Part shown: positions 31,851 to 40,442 of the stretch, in pieces
How positions within the stretch are numbered: the stretch's first letter is position 1
How the letters are laid out: each line of letters starts with the position of its first letter
Assembly (NCBI RefSeq): GCF_001514125.1
Contig: NZ_KQ948553.1
Location: forward strand, 323,501 to 387,500
Source of the DNA: Streptomyces longwoodensis
Lineage (GTDB): Bacteria; Actinomycetota; Actinomycetes; Streptomycetales; Streptomycetaceae
Direction: 5' to 3'
Length of the DNA: 64,000 bases
Program-made: the position numbers and the translations under genes
Notes under the pieces: generated by a model
What the model was told of the DNA's origin: nothing
The model's database searches: none
The model's input: only the letters and a program-made list of their open reading frames with translations

Positions 31851-31880
31851 GGCCCCTTCCCTCCCGGCCCCTTCCCTCCC
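31851..31880 (+). repeat. Exact 15-bp tandem duplication in a pyrimidine tract
   Basis: GGCCCCTTCCCTCCC occurs twice without a gap just after the SDR stop and is followed by more C/T-rich sequence. It is probably a slippage product. Confidence 0.85.
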
Positions 31881-31912
31881 CTCTCCTCCCCCGCCGTGCC
31901 GGACGGGCCACC

Positions 31913-31930
31913 GCCCGCCGCACGGCGGGC
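31913..31930. terminator. Hairpin between SDR and afsR genes
   Basis: GCCCGCCG and CGGCGGGC pair perfectly across a two-base gap about 70 bases after the SDR stop. It is likely to end SDR transcription before the afsR promoter region. Confidence 0.4.
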
Positions 31931-32086
31931 GCGGCCGTGCGGAGAGGCTGTGACGGATGTGTGAACTCCCGTCAGGTGTCCGGGCATCGGCCCGGGTCGG
32001 CCTGTGATCGGCGTCTCGCCCGACTGCCGTTTCCGGCATGGACAGGGCAAACTGACCCCGATAGTCAGGACGCCGAGGGGGATCCG

Positions 32087-35047
32087 ATGGACGACCACCG
32101 TGTACCGCGTGACGCGCGCGTGCCGGAGCAGCGGCGTCCCGCGTCCGCGGCGGCCCCGCGCTTCGGCGTGCTCGGCCCGGTGCGCGCCTGGCGCGGCGAT
32201 GAGCCCCTGCCCACCGGCTCCCCGCAGCAACGCGCCCTGCTCGCCGCTCTGTTGCTGCGGGAGGGCCGTACCGCGACGGCCGCCGAGCTGATCGACGCGC
32301 TGTGGGGCGAGGAGCCGCCGCAGCAGGCGCTGGCCGCGGTCCGCACGTACGCCTCGCGGCTGCGCAAGGTCCTGGACGCGGGCGTGCTGGTCAGCGAGTC
32401 CGGCGGCTACGCGATCCGCGGCCTGCCCGACGGCGCGCTGGACCTCGCCCGGGCGCACCGGCTGGCGGCCGAGGCGGAGAAGGCGCGGGCGGCCGGGGAG
32501 CCGGGACGGGCGCGCGAGGCGCTGAACCGGGCGCTGGAGCTGTGGGACGGCGAGACCCTGGCCGGCGTGCCCGGGCCCTACGCGCAGGCCCAGCGGGTGC
32601 GCCTGGAGGAGTGGCGGCTCGGGCTGCTGGAGTCGCGGCTCGACCTGGACCTGGAGCAGGGCTGCCACGCCGAGGCGGTCTCCGAGCTGACCGCGCTGAC
32701 CGCGGCGCACCCGCTGCGGGAACGGCTGCGCGAGCTGCTGATGCTCGCCCTGTACCGCAGCGGCCGGCAGGGCGAGGCGCTCGCCGTGTACGCCGACACC
32801 CGGCGCCTGCTGGCCGAGGAGCTGGGCGTGGACCCGCGACCGGACCTGCGCGAGCTGCAGGAGCGGATCCTGCGGGCGGACCCCGCGCTGTCCGAGGCGG
32901 CGCCCGCGGCCGACCCGGGCGTCCTCCGCGTCCGGCCCGCACAACTCCCGGCGACTGTCCCCGACTTCACGGGGCGCTCGGCGCTCGTGAAGGAGCTCGG
33001 CGAGGTGCTGGCGGCGGCCTCCGGCGACGAGGGCAGCGTCATGGCCGTCTCCGCGCTCGCCGGCATCGGCGGCGTGGGCAAGACGACACTGGCGGTGCAC
33101 GTCGCCCACCAGGCCCGGTCGGCCTTCCCCGACGGGCAGTTGTACGTCGACCTCCAGGGCGCGGGCCAGCGGTCGGCCGAGCCGGAGACGGTGCTCGGCG
33201 CGTTCCTGCGGGCCCTCGGCACGGCGGACTCGGCGATCCCCGACTCGCTCCAGGAGCGGGCGGCGCTGTACCGCTCGCTGCTGGACGGCCGGCGGGTCCT
33301 GGTGCTGCTGGACAACGCCAAGGACGCGGCCCAGGTCAGACCGCTGCTGCCGGGAACCGCGGGCTGCGCGGCGCTGGTGACGTCCCGGGTGCGGATGCTG
33401 GACCTGGCGGGTGCGCACCTGGTCGACCTCGACGTGATGTCCCCGGACGAGGCGCTGGCGCTGTTCACCAGGATCGTCGGCGAGGAGCGGGTCGCCTCGG
33501 AGCGGGAGGCGGCGCTGGACGTCGTGGCGGCGTGCGGCTTCCTGCCCCTGGCGATCCGCATCGCGGCGTCCCGGCTCGCGGCGCGGCGCACCTGGACCGT
33601 CTCGGTGCTCGCGGAGAAACTCGCCGACGAGCGCCGCCGGCTGGACGAGCTCCAGGCCGGGGACCTGGCGGTCAAGGCCACGTTCGAGCTCGGCTACGGC
33701 CAGCTGGAGCCGGCCCAGGCCCGCGCGTTCCGCCTGCTGGGCCTGGCGGACGGCCCGGACGTCTCGCTCGCGGCGGCCGCGGCGGTCCTGGACCTGCCGC
33801 TGCCCGACACGGAGGACCTGCTGGAGTCCCTGGTCGACACCTCCCTCCTGGAGTCGGCGGCCCCCGGCCGCTACCGCTTCCACGACCTGGTCCGGCTCTA
33901 CGCGCGTGCGTGCGCGGAGCGGGACGAATGGCCGCCCACCGAACGGGAGTCGGCGCTGTCGCGGCTGCTGGACTTCTACCTGGCGACGGCGGCCGGGGTG
34001 TTCGCGCTGGAGCGGCCCGGGGACCGGCTGGTGGACCACCTGGAGCCGACCCGCCACCCGGGTCTGGCCTTCACCGACCGCCAGCGGGCCCTGGACTGGC
34101 TCTACGCCGAGGCCAACTGCCTGCTGTCGTGCGCCCGCCAGGCCCTCACCGGCGGCCGGCTGCGCCGCGGCGTGGACCTGCTGTGGGCCGCGAAGGACCT
34201 GAGCGAGTCGGGCGCCAACTCCAAGCAGTACGAGTCCGCCGCCCTGGCCGCCCGGGACGCCGCCGCGGCGGCCGGCGACCGGCGCGCGGAGGGCCGGGCC
34301 CGGACGGCACTGACCAACGTGCACCTGGTGGCGGGCCGCTACGACGACGCCGAGGACGAGGCCTGCCGCGCCGTCGCCCTCGCGGGCTCCGTCGGCGACC
34401 TCATCCCGCTGTACTGGGCCAGCAACGACCGGGGCATCATCGCGCTCATCCAGGGCCGCAACGAGGACGCCGAGGGCCACTTGCTCTCGGCCATCGAGGG
34501 CTCCCGGGCCGACGGCAACCTCCCGCTGGAGGCGAGCGCCCTGTGCAACCTGTCCCGCGTGCACCTCGCCCTGGGCCGCACGTCGCAGGCCATCGCCCTG
34601 GCCCAGCAGGGCATCGACCTCTACGACCGCCTCGGGCTCACCCTGCGGCTGGCCAACGCCCGCTACGCGCTGGGCCTGGCCCTCACCGAGGCCGGGCGGA
34701 CGGCCGACGCGCTGACCGAACTGACCGGCGCCCTGGAGATGTTCCGCACGGACCGCCAGCGCCTGTGGGAGGGGACCACCCACTTCCGCATCGCGCAGGC
34801 CCACTTCGCCGGGCGGCAGCCCGCCAAGGCGGCCCAGCACGCCGAACAGGCCCTCGCGATCGGGTGCATCGGCGGCGACCGCATGCGGGCCAACGTCCTG
34901 ACCGCGCTCGGGCGTTCACTGGATGCACTCGGCCAGGCCGACCGGGCCCGGGCGTGCTGGCGGGAGGCACTCGCCCTCTACGAGCAGGTCGGCGCCGCCG
35001 AAGCGGACGGCGTACGCGGGCTCCTGGCCCCCGCCCCGGTCGTCTGA
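32087..35047 (+). CDS. afsR: AfsR: SARP-type global regulator of secondary metabolism
   Basis: A 986-residue protein with the AfsR architecture. The N-terminal OmpR-like winged helix and bacterial transcriptional activator domain (about residues 25-270) contain F-G-V-L-G-P-V-R-A-W and the E-L-I-D-A-L-W-G helix. An NTPase domain follows, with Walker A G-I-G-G-V-G-K-T-T at 326-334 and V-L-V-L-L-D-N-A as Walker B. The C-terminal third (about 620-980) holds TPR repeats. In S. coelicolor AfsR is phosphorylated by AfsK and other kinases, then activates afsS. Both genes are present here. The ATG at 32087 has GAGGGGG upstream. Length matches the family (about 990). Confidence 0.95.
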   Translation: MDDHRVPRDARVPEQRRPASAAAPRFGVLGPVRAWRGDEPLPTGSPQQRALLAALLLREGRTATAAELIDALWGEEPPQQALAAVRTYASRLRKVLDAGVLVSESGGYAIRGLPDGALDLARAHRLAAEAEKARAAGEPGRAREALNRALELWDGETLAGVPGPYAQAQRVRLEEWRLGLLESRLDLDLEQGCHAEAVSELTALTAAHPLRERLRELLMLALYRSGRQGEALAVYADTRRLLAEELGVDPRPDLRELQERILRADPALSEAAPAADPGVLRVRPAQLPATVPDFTGRSALVKELGEVLAAASGDEGSVMAVSALAGIGGVGKTTLAVHVAHQARSAFPDGQLYVDLQGAGQRSAEPETVLGAFLRALGTADSAIPDSLQERAALYRSLLDGRRVLVLLDNAKDAAQVRPLLPGTAGCAALVTSRVRMLDLAGAHLVDLDVMSPDEALALFTRIVGEERVASEREAALDVVAACGFLPLAIRIAASRLAARRTWTVSVLAEKLADERRRLDELQAGDLAVKATFELGYGQLEPAQARAFRLLGLADGPDVSLAAAAAVLDLPLPDTEDLLESLVDTSLLESAAPGRYRFHDLVRLYARACAERDEWPPTERESALSRLLDFYLATAAGVFALERPGDRLVDHLEPTRHPGLAFTDRQRALDWLYAEANCLLSCARQALTGGRLRRGVDLLWAAKDLSESGANSKQYESAALAARDAAAAAGDRRAEGRARTALTNVHLVAGRYDDAEDEACRAVALAGSVGDLIPLYWASNDRGIIALIQGRNEDAEGHLLSAIEGSRADGNLPLEASALCNLSRVHLALGRTSQAIALAQQGIDLYDRLGLTLRLANARYALGLALTEAGRTADALTELTGALEMFRTDRQRLWEGTTHFRIAQAHFAGRQPAKAAQHAEQALAIGCIGGDRMRANVLTALGRSLDALGQADRARACWREALALYEQVGAAEADGVRGLLAPAPVV

Positions 35048-35063
35048 CGGCGGCCCGACGGGG

Positions 35064-35081
35064 CGTTCATCGAACGTTTAT
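35064..35081 (+). promoter_or_regulatory. AfsR-type operator of afsS (overlapping PHO-box-like sequence)
   Basis: CGTTCAT (35064-35070) and CGTTTAT (35075-35081) are heptamer direct repeats with an 11-bp period, as expected for SARP binding. A possible -10 element (TGTCAT, 35089-35094) begins about eight bases downstream, the usual SARP geometry. The GTTCATCG unit also resembles a PhoP direct-repeat unit. In S. coelicolor AfsR and PhoP compete at the afsS promoter. Confidence 0.75.
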
Positions 35082-35179
35082 GACCCGCTGTCATGCTCGG
35101 CGCACCGATCCGTCGCGTCGGGGGGCAGACGGGTCGCCGGGGCTCGGCCACATAGGGTGAGCTCCCGCACGGTCCTTGT

Positions 35180-35205
35180 CCGGCAGCCCTCGGGGGAGCT
35201 GCCGG
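35180..35205 (+). other. Hairpin in the afsS transcript leader
   Basis: CCGGCAGC and GCTGCCGG pair perfectly around a 10-base loop, roughly 40 bases before the afsS start and downstream of the predicted promoter. It could stabilise the messenger or affect translation. Confidence 0.4.
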
Positions 35206-35245
35206 GCAGGGGCCCCACAGATCCACGGGACCCGGGGAGGGGCTC

Positions 35246-35434
35246 ATGAGCGAAGACAAGAAGATCCAGGACGAGGAGATCGTCACCCTGGACAACCACG
35301 CGCCCGCACCGCCGAAGGACGGCCCGGTCGTCGCCCTCGACAACCACGCGCCCGCGCCGTCCGCCGACACGTCCCTCACCACCATGGACAACCACGCGCC
35401 GGCCCCGCCGGCCCTGGACCTCGGCGGCAAGTAG
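35246..35434 (+). CDS. afsS: AfsS: small sigma-like activator of antibiotic production
   Basis: A 62-residue acidic protein with three copies of a D-N-H-A-P-A-P motif (about residues 16-22, 32-38, 48-54), spaced about 16 residues apart. AfsS (AfsR2) is known as a 63-residue sigma-like protein with D-N-H-M-P repeats that raises actinorhodin and undecylprodigiosin production when expressed. Here Met in each repeat is Ala. The start has GGGGAGGGGC upstream, and the gene follows afsR with an AfsR-type operator between them. Its biochemical mode of action is not settled. Confidence 0.92.
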   Translation: MSEDKKIQDEEIVTLDNHAPAPPKDGPVVALDNHAPAPSADTSLTTMDNHAPAPPALDLGGK

Positions 35435-35452
35435 ACCTCACCGAGGGGGGAA

Positions 35453-35489
35453 CGGCCGCGGTGGCACCGAGGGGGAGCCACCGCGGCCG
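35453..35489. terminator. Strong terminator after afsS
   Basis: The 13-base arms CGGCCGCGGTGGC and GCCACCGCGGCCG pair perfectly around an 11-base loop, 19 bases after the afsS stop. It faces the convergent gene at 35522 and probably serves both. Confidence 0.8.
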
Positions 35490-35521
35490 AGGCGTGTCCG
35501 GGGCCGGACGGGTCGCGGGCG

Positions 35522-36061
35522 TCAGCCGGCCGTGGCGTGCTGCACGGCCAGGCAGTGGTCGACCCTCGCCGCCACACCGGGACCGGACAGGTCCACCTGG
35601 ACCGTCACCGTGTCGTGCGCGGCGACGAACTCGGCTGCGGTGCGCCGCTCCAGCCGCTCCGAGCGGGCGTCGAGGAAGTCGACGGTCGCGGTGAAGTAAC
35701 CGCCCCGGTCGTTGGGGTTGGTGACCCGGACGGTGGCGTACGGCATCGCCTCGGTGGCGCAGTCGACGAGCTCGACGTCGGCGTCCCGGAGGGTGCCCGC
35801 CGACTGCGACGAACTGCCGGAACTGCCGCCGGTGGACGAGCTGTCGTAGGAGTCGTCGTCATCGTCGTAGTCGTGGTAGCGCGACCCGGACGTGCCGCCG
35901 CCGGTGGACGAGCCGTCGTGGTCCTGGTGCGAGCTGCTGCACCCGCCGCCCCCGCCGCCGTGGTGGCTGCCGTGGCCGCGGCCGGTGGAGAAGCCCGTGA
36001 GGGCCAGGACGACCAGTGCCGCCACTGCCGTGAGTCTGAGTGTGTGCCCCCGTCGTTCCAT
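35522..36061 (-). CDS. Secreted low-complexity protein with C-terminal beta domain
   Basis: A 179-residue exported protein. A signal peptide (about residues 1-27: basic start, then A-V-A-A-L-V-V-L-A-L-T-G) leads into a 55-residue stretch of Gly, Ser, His and Asp, including a run of five Asp. The C-terminal 90 residues carry a V-R-V-T-N-P-N-D-R-G-G-Y strand pattern typical of FxLYD-like beta domains, with two Cys that could form a disulfide. The only Cys near the start is in a Gly run rather than a proper lipobox. It lies between afsS and afsK. Function unknown; the Asp/His stretch might bind metal (inference). Confidence 0.7.
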   Translation of the reverse strand: MERRGHTLRLTAVAALVVLALTGFSTGRGHGSHHGGGGGGCSSSHQDHDGSSTGGGTSGSRYHDYDDDDDSYDSSSTGGSSGSSSQSAGTLRDADVELVDCATEAMPYATVRVTNPNDRGGYFTATVDFLDARSERLERRTAAEFVAAHDTVTVQVDLSGPGVAARVDHCLAVQHATAG

Positions 36062-36254
36062 GGACCCCAGCCTAGGTACGCGCTGTCACGGCCATGTCAC
36101 CGCGTGGCGACCGGACCGTACCCGGCGTAGCGTCTGGGAGGAGGGCGGCCCGCCCGCCGCTCCCCCACAGCGACGGTCGTCGTCCGGACCCCTTCCGTGC
36201 GCCCGGTGCGACGGCCGTCCCCCCTTTCCCCCTCCGTTTCCCCTCCGGGGTGCG

Positions 36255-38612
36255 TCAGGCGCCGCGCGCCGTCCCGGTGCCCTTCTCCGCGTCCAGCGCG
36301 TACACGCACCGGTCCTTGCTGCACGCGTACACCACCCCGTCCCGGACGACCGGGGAGCCGGTGATCTCGCCGCCGGTGGCGAGCTTCCAGCGCAGCCGGC
36401 CGTCGTCGGCCTTCAGGGTGTACAGCAGGTGGTCGGTGGAGCCGAAGTGGATGCGGCCCTCGGCGACGGCCGGGGCGCCCACGATGTCGCCGCTCGACTG
36501 GAAGCGCCACTTGGGCGTGCCGGTGACCGCGTCCAGGGTGTACAGGCCCTTGCCGCTGCCCACGTGGACGTGGCCGGCGGCGACGAGCACCGGCTCGACG
36601 GAGGAGCGGGCCTCCGTCGCGATGCGCCAGCGGTCGCGGCCGTCGGTGGCGTCCAGGGCGTACACGGTGCCGAGGTAGTCGGCGAGGTAGACCCCGCCGC
36701 CGGTGACGGCCGGGCCGGGCACGAAGGCGGGCGGGGACAGGAAGACCGCCGGGGCCTCGAAGTGCCAGCGCACCCGGCCGCCCGCCGCTTCCACGGCGAG
36801 CACGCGGGTGCCGGCGCTGATGTAGACGCAGCCGTCCGGGGCCGGGGTCACCCGCACCGGGACACCGCCGCAGGAGGCGGTGTCGCCGATGGGGTACGAC
36901 CAGCGCTCCTCGCCGCTGCGGGCGTCCAGGGCGCGCAGGCGGGCGTCCTGCCAGACGTAGACCGTGCCGTCGTGCAGCGTCGGCCCCGCCTCGGGGGACT
37001 CGAAGTCGGTCTGGCAGCCGGTGATCTCCCACAGCTTCTGGCCGCCGGACGCCTCCCAGGCCTGGACCCCGCCGCCGCGGGTGCCGGTGACGAGGGTGCC
37101 CCGGTCGGCCTGGAGGGCGTACACCCAGGCGTCGGTCTGCAGGCGCCACAGGTCCCGCCCCTCACGGGCGTCCAGCGCGAACAGCGTGGGTCCGTCCGAG
37201 GCGTGGACCCGGCCGTCCGCGACCGCCATCGACCAGGCCACGTCGCGGGTCTTGAAGCGGCGCCTGCCGGTGGCCACGTCCAGGGCGTGCACCTCGAAGG
37301 AGGTGACGTAGACCAGGTCGTCGGCGACGGCCGGGGTGCCCCACACGTCGTTGGACATCCGGAACCGCCACGGGCGCCAGCCCGCGTTGGTCTCCGGGGG
37401 CGCGGCGGGCACGGCGGGCCCCACGGCGGAGTCGGCGCCGTTGACGCCGGGGCGCGGGCGGGTCCAGGTGGCGACCAGGCCGGGGTCGGGCACCGGCGCC
37501 TTGACCGCGGCCGTGGCGCGCAGGTCGGCGACGCGCGGCCCCGGGCCGATCGGCACGGCCGCGCCGGCCAGCCGGACGGGTCCGGTGTCGGGGGCGCCGA
37601 CGGGCACCGGGACGTGCGGCGTGGGCACGACCGGGTCGTGCGGGGGCGGGGGCGGGACCGCCGGGCGGTGGCCGCCGCCGCTGCGGCCCGCGGTGGGGGC
37701 CGGCTTGACGGAGGGGCGTCCGCCGCGGCGGGTCTCGATCAGGGTGACGGCCTTCTCGGGCAGCCACGCCGAGGCCGTACCGCTGTCGTCGGAGCCGGAG
37801 CCGAACAGGTGCGGGGCGAGCTGCGCCTGGAGGTCGGCCGGGTTGGGCCGGGCCGTGGGGTCCATCTGCATGCAGGACTCGATCAGCGGGCGCAGCTCCT
37901 GCGGCAGGCCCTCCAGGTCGGGGCCCTCGCGCAGCAGCATGAAGACCGTCTCGACCGGGTTGGCGCCGTGGAAGGGCGGGTGCCCGGTGGCGGCGAAGAC
38001 CAGCATCGAGCCGAGCGAGAACACGTCGCTCGCGCCGGTCACGCTCCGGGAGTCCTTGGCCTGCTCCGGGGACATGTAGGCGGGGGTGCCGACGGCGACG
38101 TTCGTCATCGTCAGACGGGTGTTCGACACACCGGAGGCGATGCCGAAGTCGATCACCCGGGGGCCGTCCTCCACCACCAGCACGTTGGACGGCTTGAGGT
38201 CGCGGTGGACCAGCCCGGCACCGTGGATGGACTGCAGCGCCTCGGCGACGCCCGCCGCGAGCCAGCGCACCGCCTGGGCCGGCAGCGGGCCGCACTCGTT
38301 CACTATCTCCTCGAGGGAGGGCGCGGGGACGTACGCGGTGGCCAGCCACGGCACGGCGGCCCGGGGGTCGGCGTCGACGACGGCCGCCGTGTAGAAGCCG
38401 GAGACCGCCCGGGCGGCCTCCACCTCGCGCGTGAAGCGCACGCGGAAGAGCTGGTCCTCGGCCAGCTCGGTGCGGACCGTCTTGATCGCCACCCGCCGGC
38501 CGGACGCCGAGCGCGCGAGATAGACCAGCCCCATGCCGCCGGCCCCCAGCCGTCCCAGCACCTCGAACGGCCCGATCCGCCGCGGATCGTGCTGCGTCAG
38601 CTGATCCACCAC
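36255..38612 (-). CDS. afsK: AfsK: Ser/Thr protein kinase with beta-propeller sensor
   Basis: A 785-residue kinase. The catalytic domain (residues 15-270) has G-R-L-G-A-G-G-M-G, the ATP-binding Lys in V-A-I-K-T-V, H-R-D-L-K-P-S-N, D-F-G and M-S-P-E-Q. A Pro/Ala linker (about 300-430) joins a C-terminal PQQ-like beta-propeller with repeated Y-A-L-D-A and W-R/K blades. In S. coelicolor AfsK autophosphorylates, phosphorylates AfsR and also DivIVA at hyphal tips. The GTG at 38612, next to a second GTG, follows GGGAGGTGG and gives the known M-V-D-Q-L-T-Q start. It lies three genes from afsR. The 213 bases upstream hold no gene. Confidence 0.95.
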   Translation of the reverse strand: MVDQLTQHDPRRIGPFEVLGRLGAGGMGLVYLARSASGRRVAIKTVRTELAEDQLFRVRFTREVEAARAVSGFYTAAVVDADPRAAVPWLATAYVPAPSLEEIVNECGPLPAQAVRWLAAGVAEALQSIHGAGLVHRDLKPSNVLVVEDGPRVIDFGIASGVSNTRLTMTNVAVGTPAYMSPEQAKDSRSVTGASDVFSLGSMLVFAATGHPPFHGANPVETVFMLLREGPDLEGLPQELRPLIESCMQMDPTARPNPADLQAQLAPHLFGSGSDDSGTASAWLPEKAVTLIETRRGGRPSVKPAPTAGRSGGGHRPAVPPPPPHDPVVPTPHVPVPVGAPDTGPVRLAGAAVPIGPGPRVADLRATAAVKAPVPDPGLVATWTRPRPGVNGADSAVGPAVPAAPPETNAGWRPWRFRMSNDVWGTPAVADDLVYVTSFEVHALDVATGRRRFKTRDVAWSMAVADGRVHASDGPTLFALDAREGRDLWRLQTDAWVYALQADRGTLVTGTRGGGVQAWEASGGQKLWEITGCQTDFESPEAGPTLHDGTVYVWQDARLRALDARSGEERWSYPIGDTASCGGVPVRVTPAPDGCVYISAGTRVLAVEAAGGRVRWHFEAPAVFLSPPAFVPGPAVTGGGVYLADYLGTVYALDATDGRDRWRIATEARSSVEPVLVAAGHVHVGSGKGLYTLDAVTGTPKWRFQSSGDIVGAPAVAEGRIHFGSTDHLLYTLKADDGRLRWKLATGGEITGSPVVRDGVVYACSKDRCVYALDAEKGTGTARGA

Positions 38613-38825
38613 TTGCCTGCCACCTCCCCGTACGAGCCGCGTCACCCACTATGTGTACGCGACCGAAGTGCAGCGTCTCACCACCGCACCGCCGCGGCGG
38701 CACGCACCCCGATTCTTCCTGGCCGGGGCACCGGTTGCGAACCCGGGGAGAAACAGGGTGTCACCGCCCTTACCGGGGCAATGCACCCGACAGGGACACC
38801 GGCACCGCCTCCGCTCCGGGGGCCG

Positions 38826-39548
38826 TCACCGCTCCAGCAGGGCGAACGACGCCCCCTGGTCGTCGGTGACGACGGCGACGGTCCCGTAGGAGGCGGTGAA
38901 CGGCCCCGCCTGCACCCGCCCGCCGAGCCGGCCGACCGTGCCGAGCGCCGCCTCGCAGTCCTCGACGCCGAAGTGGACGACGAAGTGCGGCGGCATCTGC
39001 GCCGGGAAGACGTCGGTGACCGGGGCCCGGCCGAAGTCCGGCTCGGCGTCCGGCCCGAACAGGGCGTCGTGGAAGAGCCCGCCGTAGAAGCCGTTGGCCC
39101 GCTCGGTGTCCCGGGCGTACAGCTGCGCCCAGGCGAAGGCGCCGGGCCGGTGCCGGGCGCCGAAGCCGGGGTGGCGGCCGGCCTGCCACAGCCCGAAGAC
39201 GGCGCCCTCGGGGTCGGTGACCAGCGCCGCCGCGCCCAGGTCGCCGACCGGGAAGGGGGCCGCGACGACCTGGCCGCCGGCCGCGTCGATCCGGCGGGCG
39301 GTGGCCGTCGCGTCGGGGGCCGCGAAGTACACCGTCCACACGGTGGGCATCCGGCCGTCCGCCTTGCGGGCGAGCGCGGCCACGGGCTCCCCGTCGAGGC
39401 GGGCCCACACGGAGCCGCCGTACGCGTCCTCGAAGGACCACCCGAAGAGCTCACCGTAAAACCGCTTGCCCGCGTCCACGTCGGGAAGCTGGGCGTCCAC
39501 CCAGCAGGGGACGCCCTCTCCGTACACCGATGCCCTGTTTTCGGCCAT
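38826..39548 (-). CDS. Two-domain VOC family protein
   Basis: A 240-residue protein with two tandem glyoxalase-like domains. The first (about residues 8-120) has P-C-W-V-D-A-Q-L-P-D-V-D-A-G-K-R-F-Y-G-E-L-F-G-W. The second (about 127-240) has A-W-A-Q-L-Y-A-R-D-T and ends V-V-T-D-D-Q-G-A-S-F. Tandem proteins of this type are common in Streptomyces and include hydroxylase-like and resistance members; no specific activity can be assigned. The ATG at 39548 is favoured over an in-frame extension into the TetR promoter region. Divergent from that TetR gene. Confidence 0.85.
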   Translation of the reverse strand: MAENRASVYGEGVPCWVDAQLPDVDAGKRFYGELFGWSFEDAYGGSVWARLDGEPVAALARKADGRMPTVWTVYFAAPDATATARRIDAAGGQVVAAPFPVGDLGAAALVTDPEGAVFGLWQAGRHPGFGARHRPGAFAWAQLYARDTERANGFYGGLFHDALFGPDAEPDFGRAPVTDVFPAQMPPHFVVHFGVEDCEAALGTVGRLGGRVQAGPFTASYGTVAVVTDDQGASFALLER

Positions 39549-39669
39549 GCGCCCAACGTAACGGCGGCGGGCGCACCCCGCAGACCAGCGCAAGCGCCGC
39601 CGATCGCCCCCGCACCCCATTTGCAGTCGGCCGAATCGCGCTCCGATCACCCCTCGGTAAGCTGACGAC

Positions 39670-40317
39670 ATGACAGGACAAGTGCGTACCGTCGACGGCC
39701 GCGTGGCCGGCCGGCGTGGGCAGGCGACCCGGCAGAAGCTGCTCGACTGCCTCAGCGAGATGCTCAGCTCCTCCCCCTACCGGGACGTCAAGGTCATCGA
39801 CGTCGCCCGGAAGGCCGGTACTTCGCCCGCGACCTTCTACCAGTACTTCCCGGACGTCGAGGGCGCCGTCCTGGAGATCGCCGACCAAATGGCCTCCGAG
39901 GGCGCGGCGTTGGCCGGGCTGCTCGAGGGACGGTCCTGGGTCGGCAAGGCCGGGTGGCAGACCGCGCAGGAACTCGTCGACGGATTCCTGGAGTTCTGGC
40001 GCAAGCACGACGCGATCCTGCGCGTGGTGGACCTCGGCGCCGCCGAGGGCGACAAGCGCTTCTACAAGCTCCGCATGAAGATCCTGAACGCAGTGAACTC
40101 CTCCCTGGCCGACGCGGTCGCCGAGTTGCAGGCCAAGGGCAAGGTCGACAAGGAGGTGAACCCGGCCGCGATCGCCGGGTCACTGGTCACGATGCTGGCG
40201 TCGGTCGCCTCGCACCAGAAGGGCTTCTCGGCCTGGGGCGTCAAGCCGCCCGAACTGCGGCCCAACCTGGCCCTGTTGGTGCACCTGGGCGTCACCGGCA
40301 AGAAGCCGTCGAGGTAG
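39670..40317 (+). CDS. TetR family regulator
   Basis: A 215-residue regulator with the TetR helix-turn-helix V-I-D-V-A-R-K-A-G-T-S-P-A-T-F-Y-Q-Y-F at about residues 42-60. The C-terminal ligand-binding domain is all-helical with a W-R-K-H-D-A-I-L-R-V-V-D pattern. It resembles, as far as I recall, the conserved TetR protein found beside afsK in S. coelicolor. The target is unknown; the divergent VOC gene is the obvious candidate. It ends at a very stable hairpin. Confidence 0.88.
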   Translation: MTGQVRTVDGRVAGRRGQATRQKLLDCLSEMLSSSPYRDVKVIDVARKAGTSPATFYQYFPDVEGAVLEIADQMASEGAALAGLLEGRSWVGKAGWQTAQELVDGFLEFWRKHDAILRVVDLGAAEGDKRFYKLRMKILNAVNSSLADAVAELQAKGKVDKEVNPAAIAGSLVTMLASVASHQKGFSAWGVKPPELRPNLALLVHLGVTGKKPSR

Positions 40318-40376
40318 CCCCCGGCGCGCACGCGCCCCTTTCCCGGGACGGTCGTCCCGGATTTCAAGTCCTGTCT

Positions 40377-40414
40377 GGCGAGCGGCGGTCCACCCGAGTG
40401 GGCCGCCGCTCGCC
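40377..40414. terminator. Very stable bidirectional terminator
   Basis: GGCGAGCGGCGG pairs with CCGCCGCTCGCC. The stem continues inward through one G-U pair and four Watson-Crick pairs to a CCGA loop, about 17 pairs in all. It separates the convergent TetR and Lrp-type genes. A smaller palindrome (CGGGACG/CGTCCCG) lies just before it. Confidence 0.82.
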
Positions 40415-40442
40415 GTCTTCCCCGTCCGGACGGGGCCGCCCG

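Noticed and set aside
32302..35160. Alternative long frame on the plus strand inside afsR
   Set aside because: It is the +1 shadow of afsR, rich in Arg/Gly/Pro, whereas the afsR frame has the SARP, Walker and TPR features.
38613..38825. Possible small gene between afsK and the VOC gene
   Set aside because: Open frames there have no ribosome binding site and irregular third-position bias.
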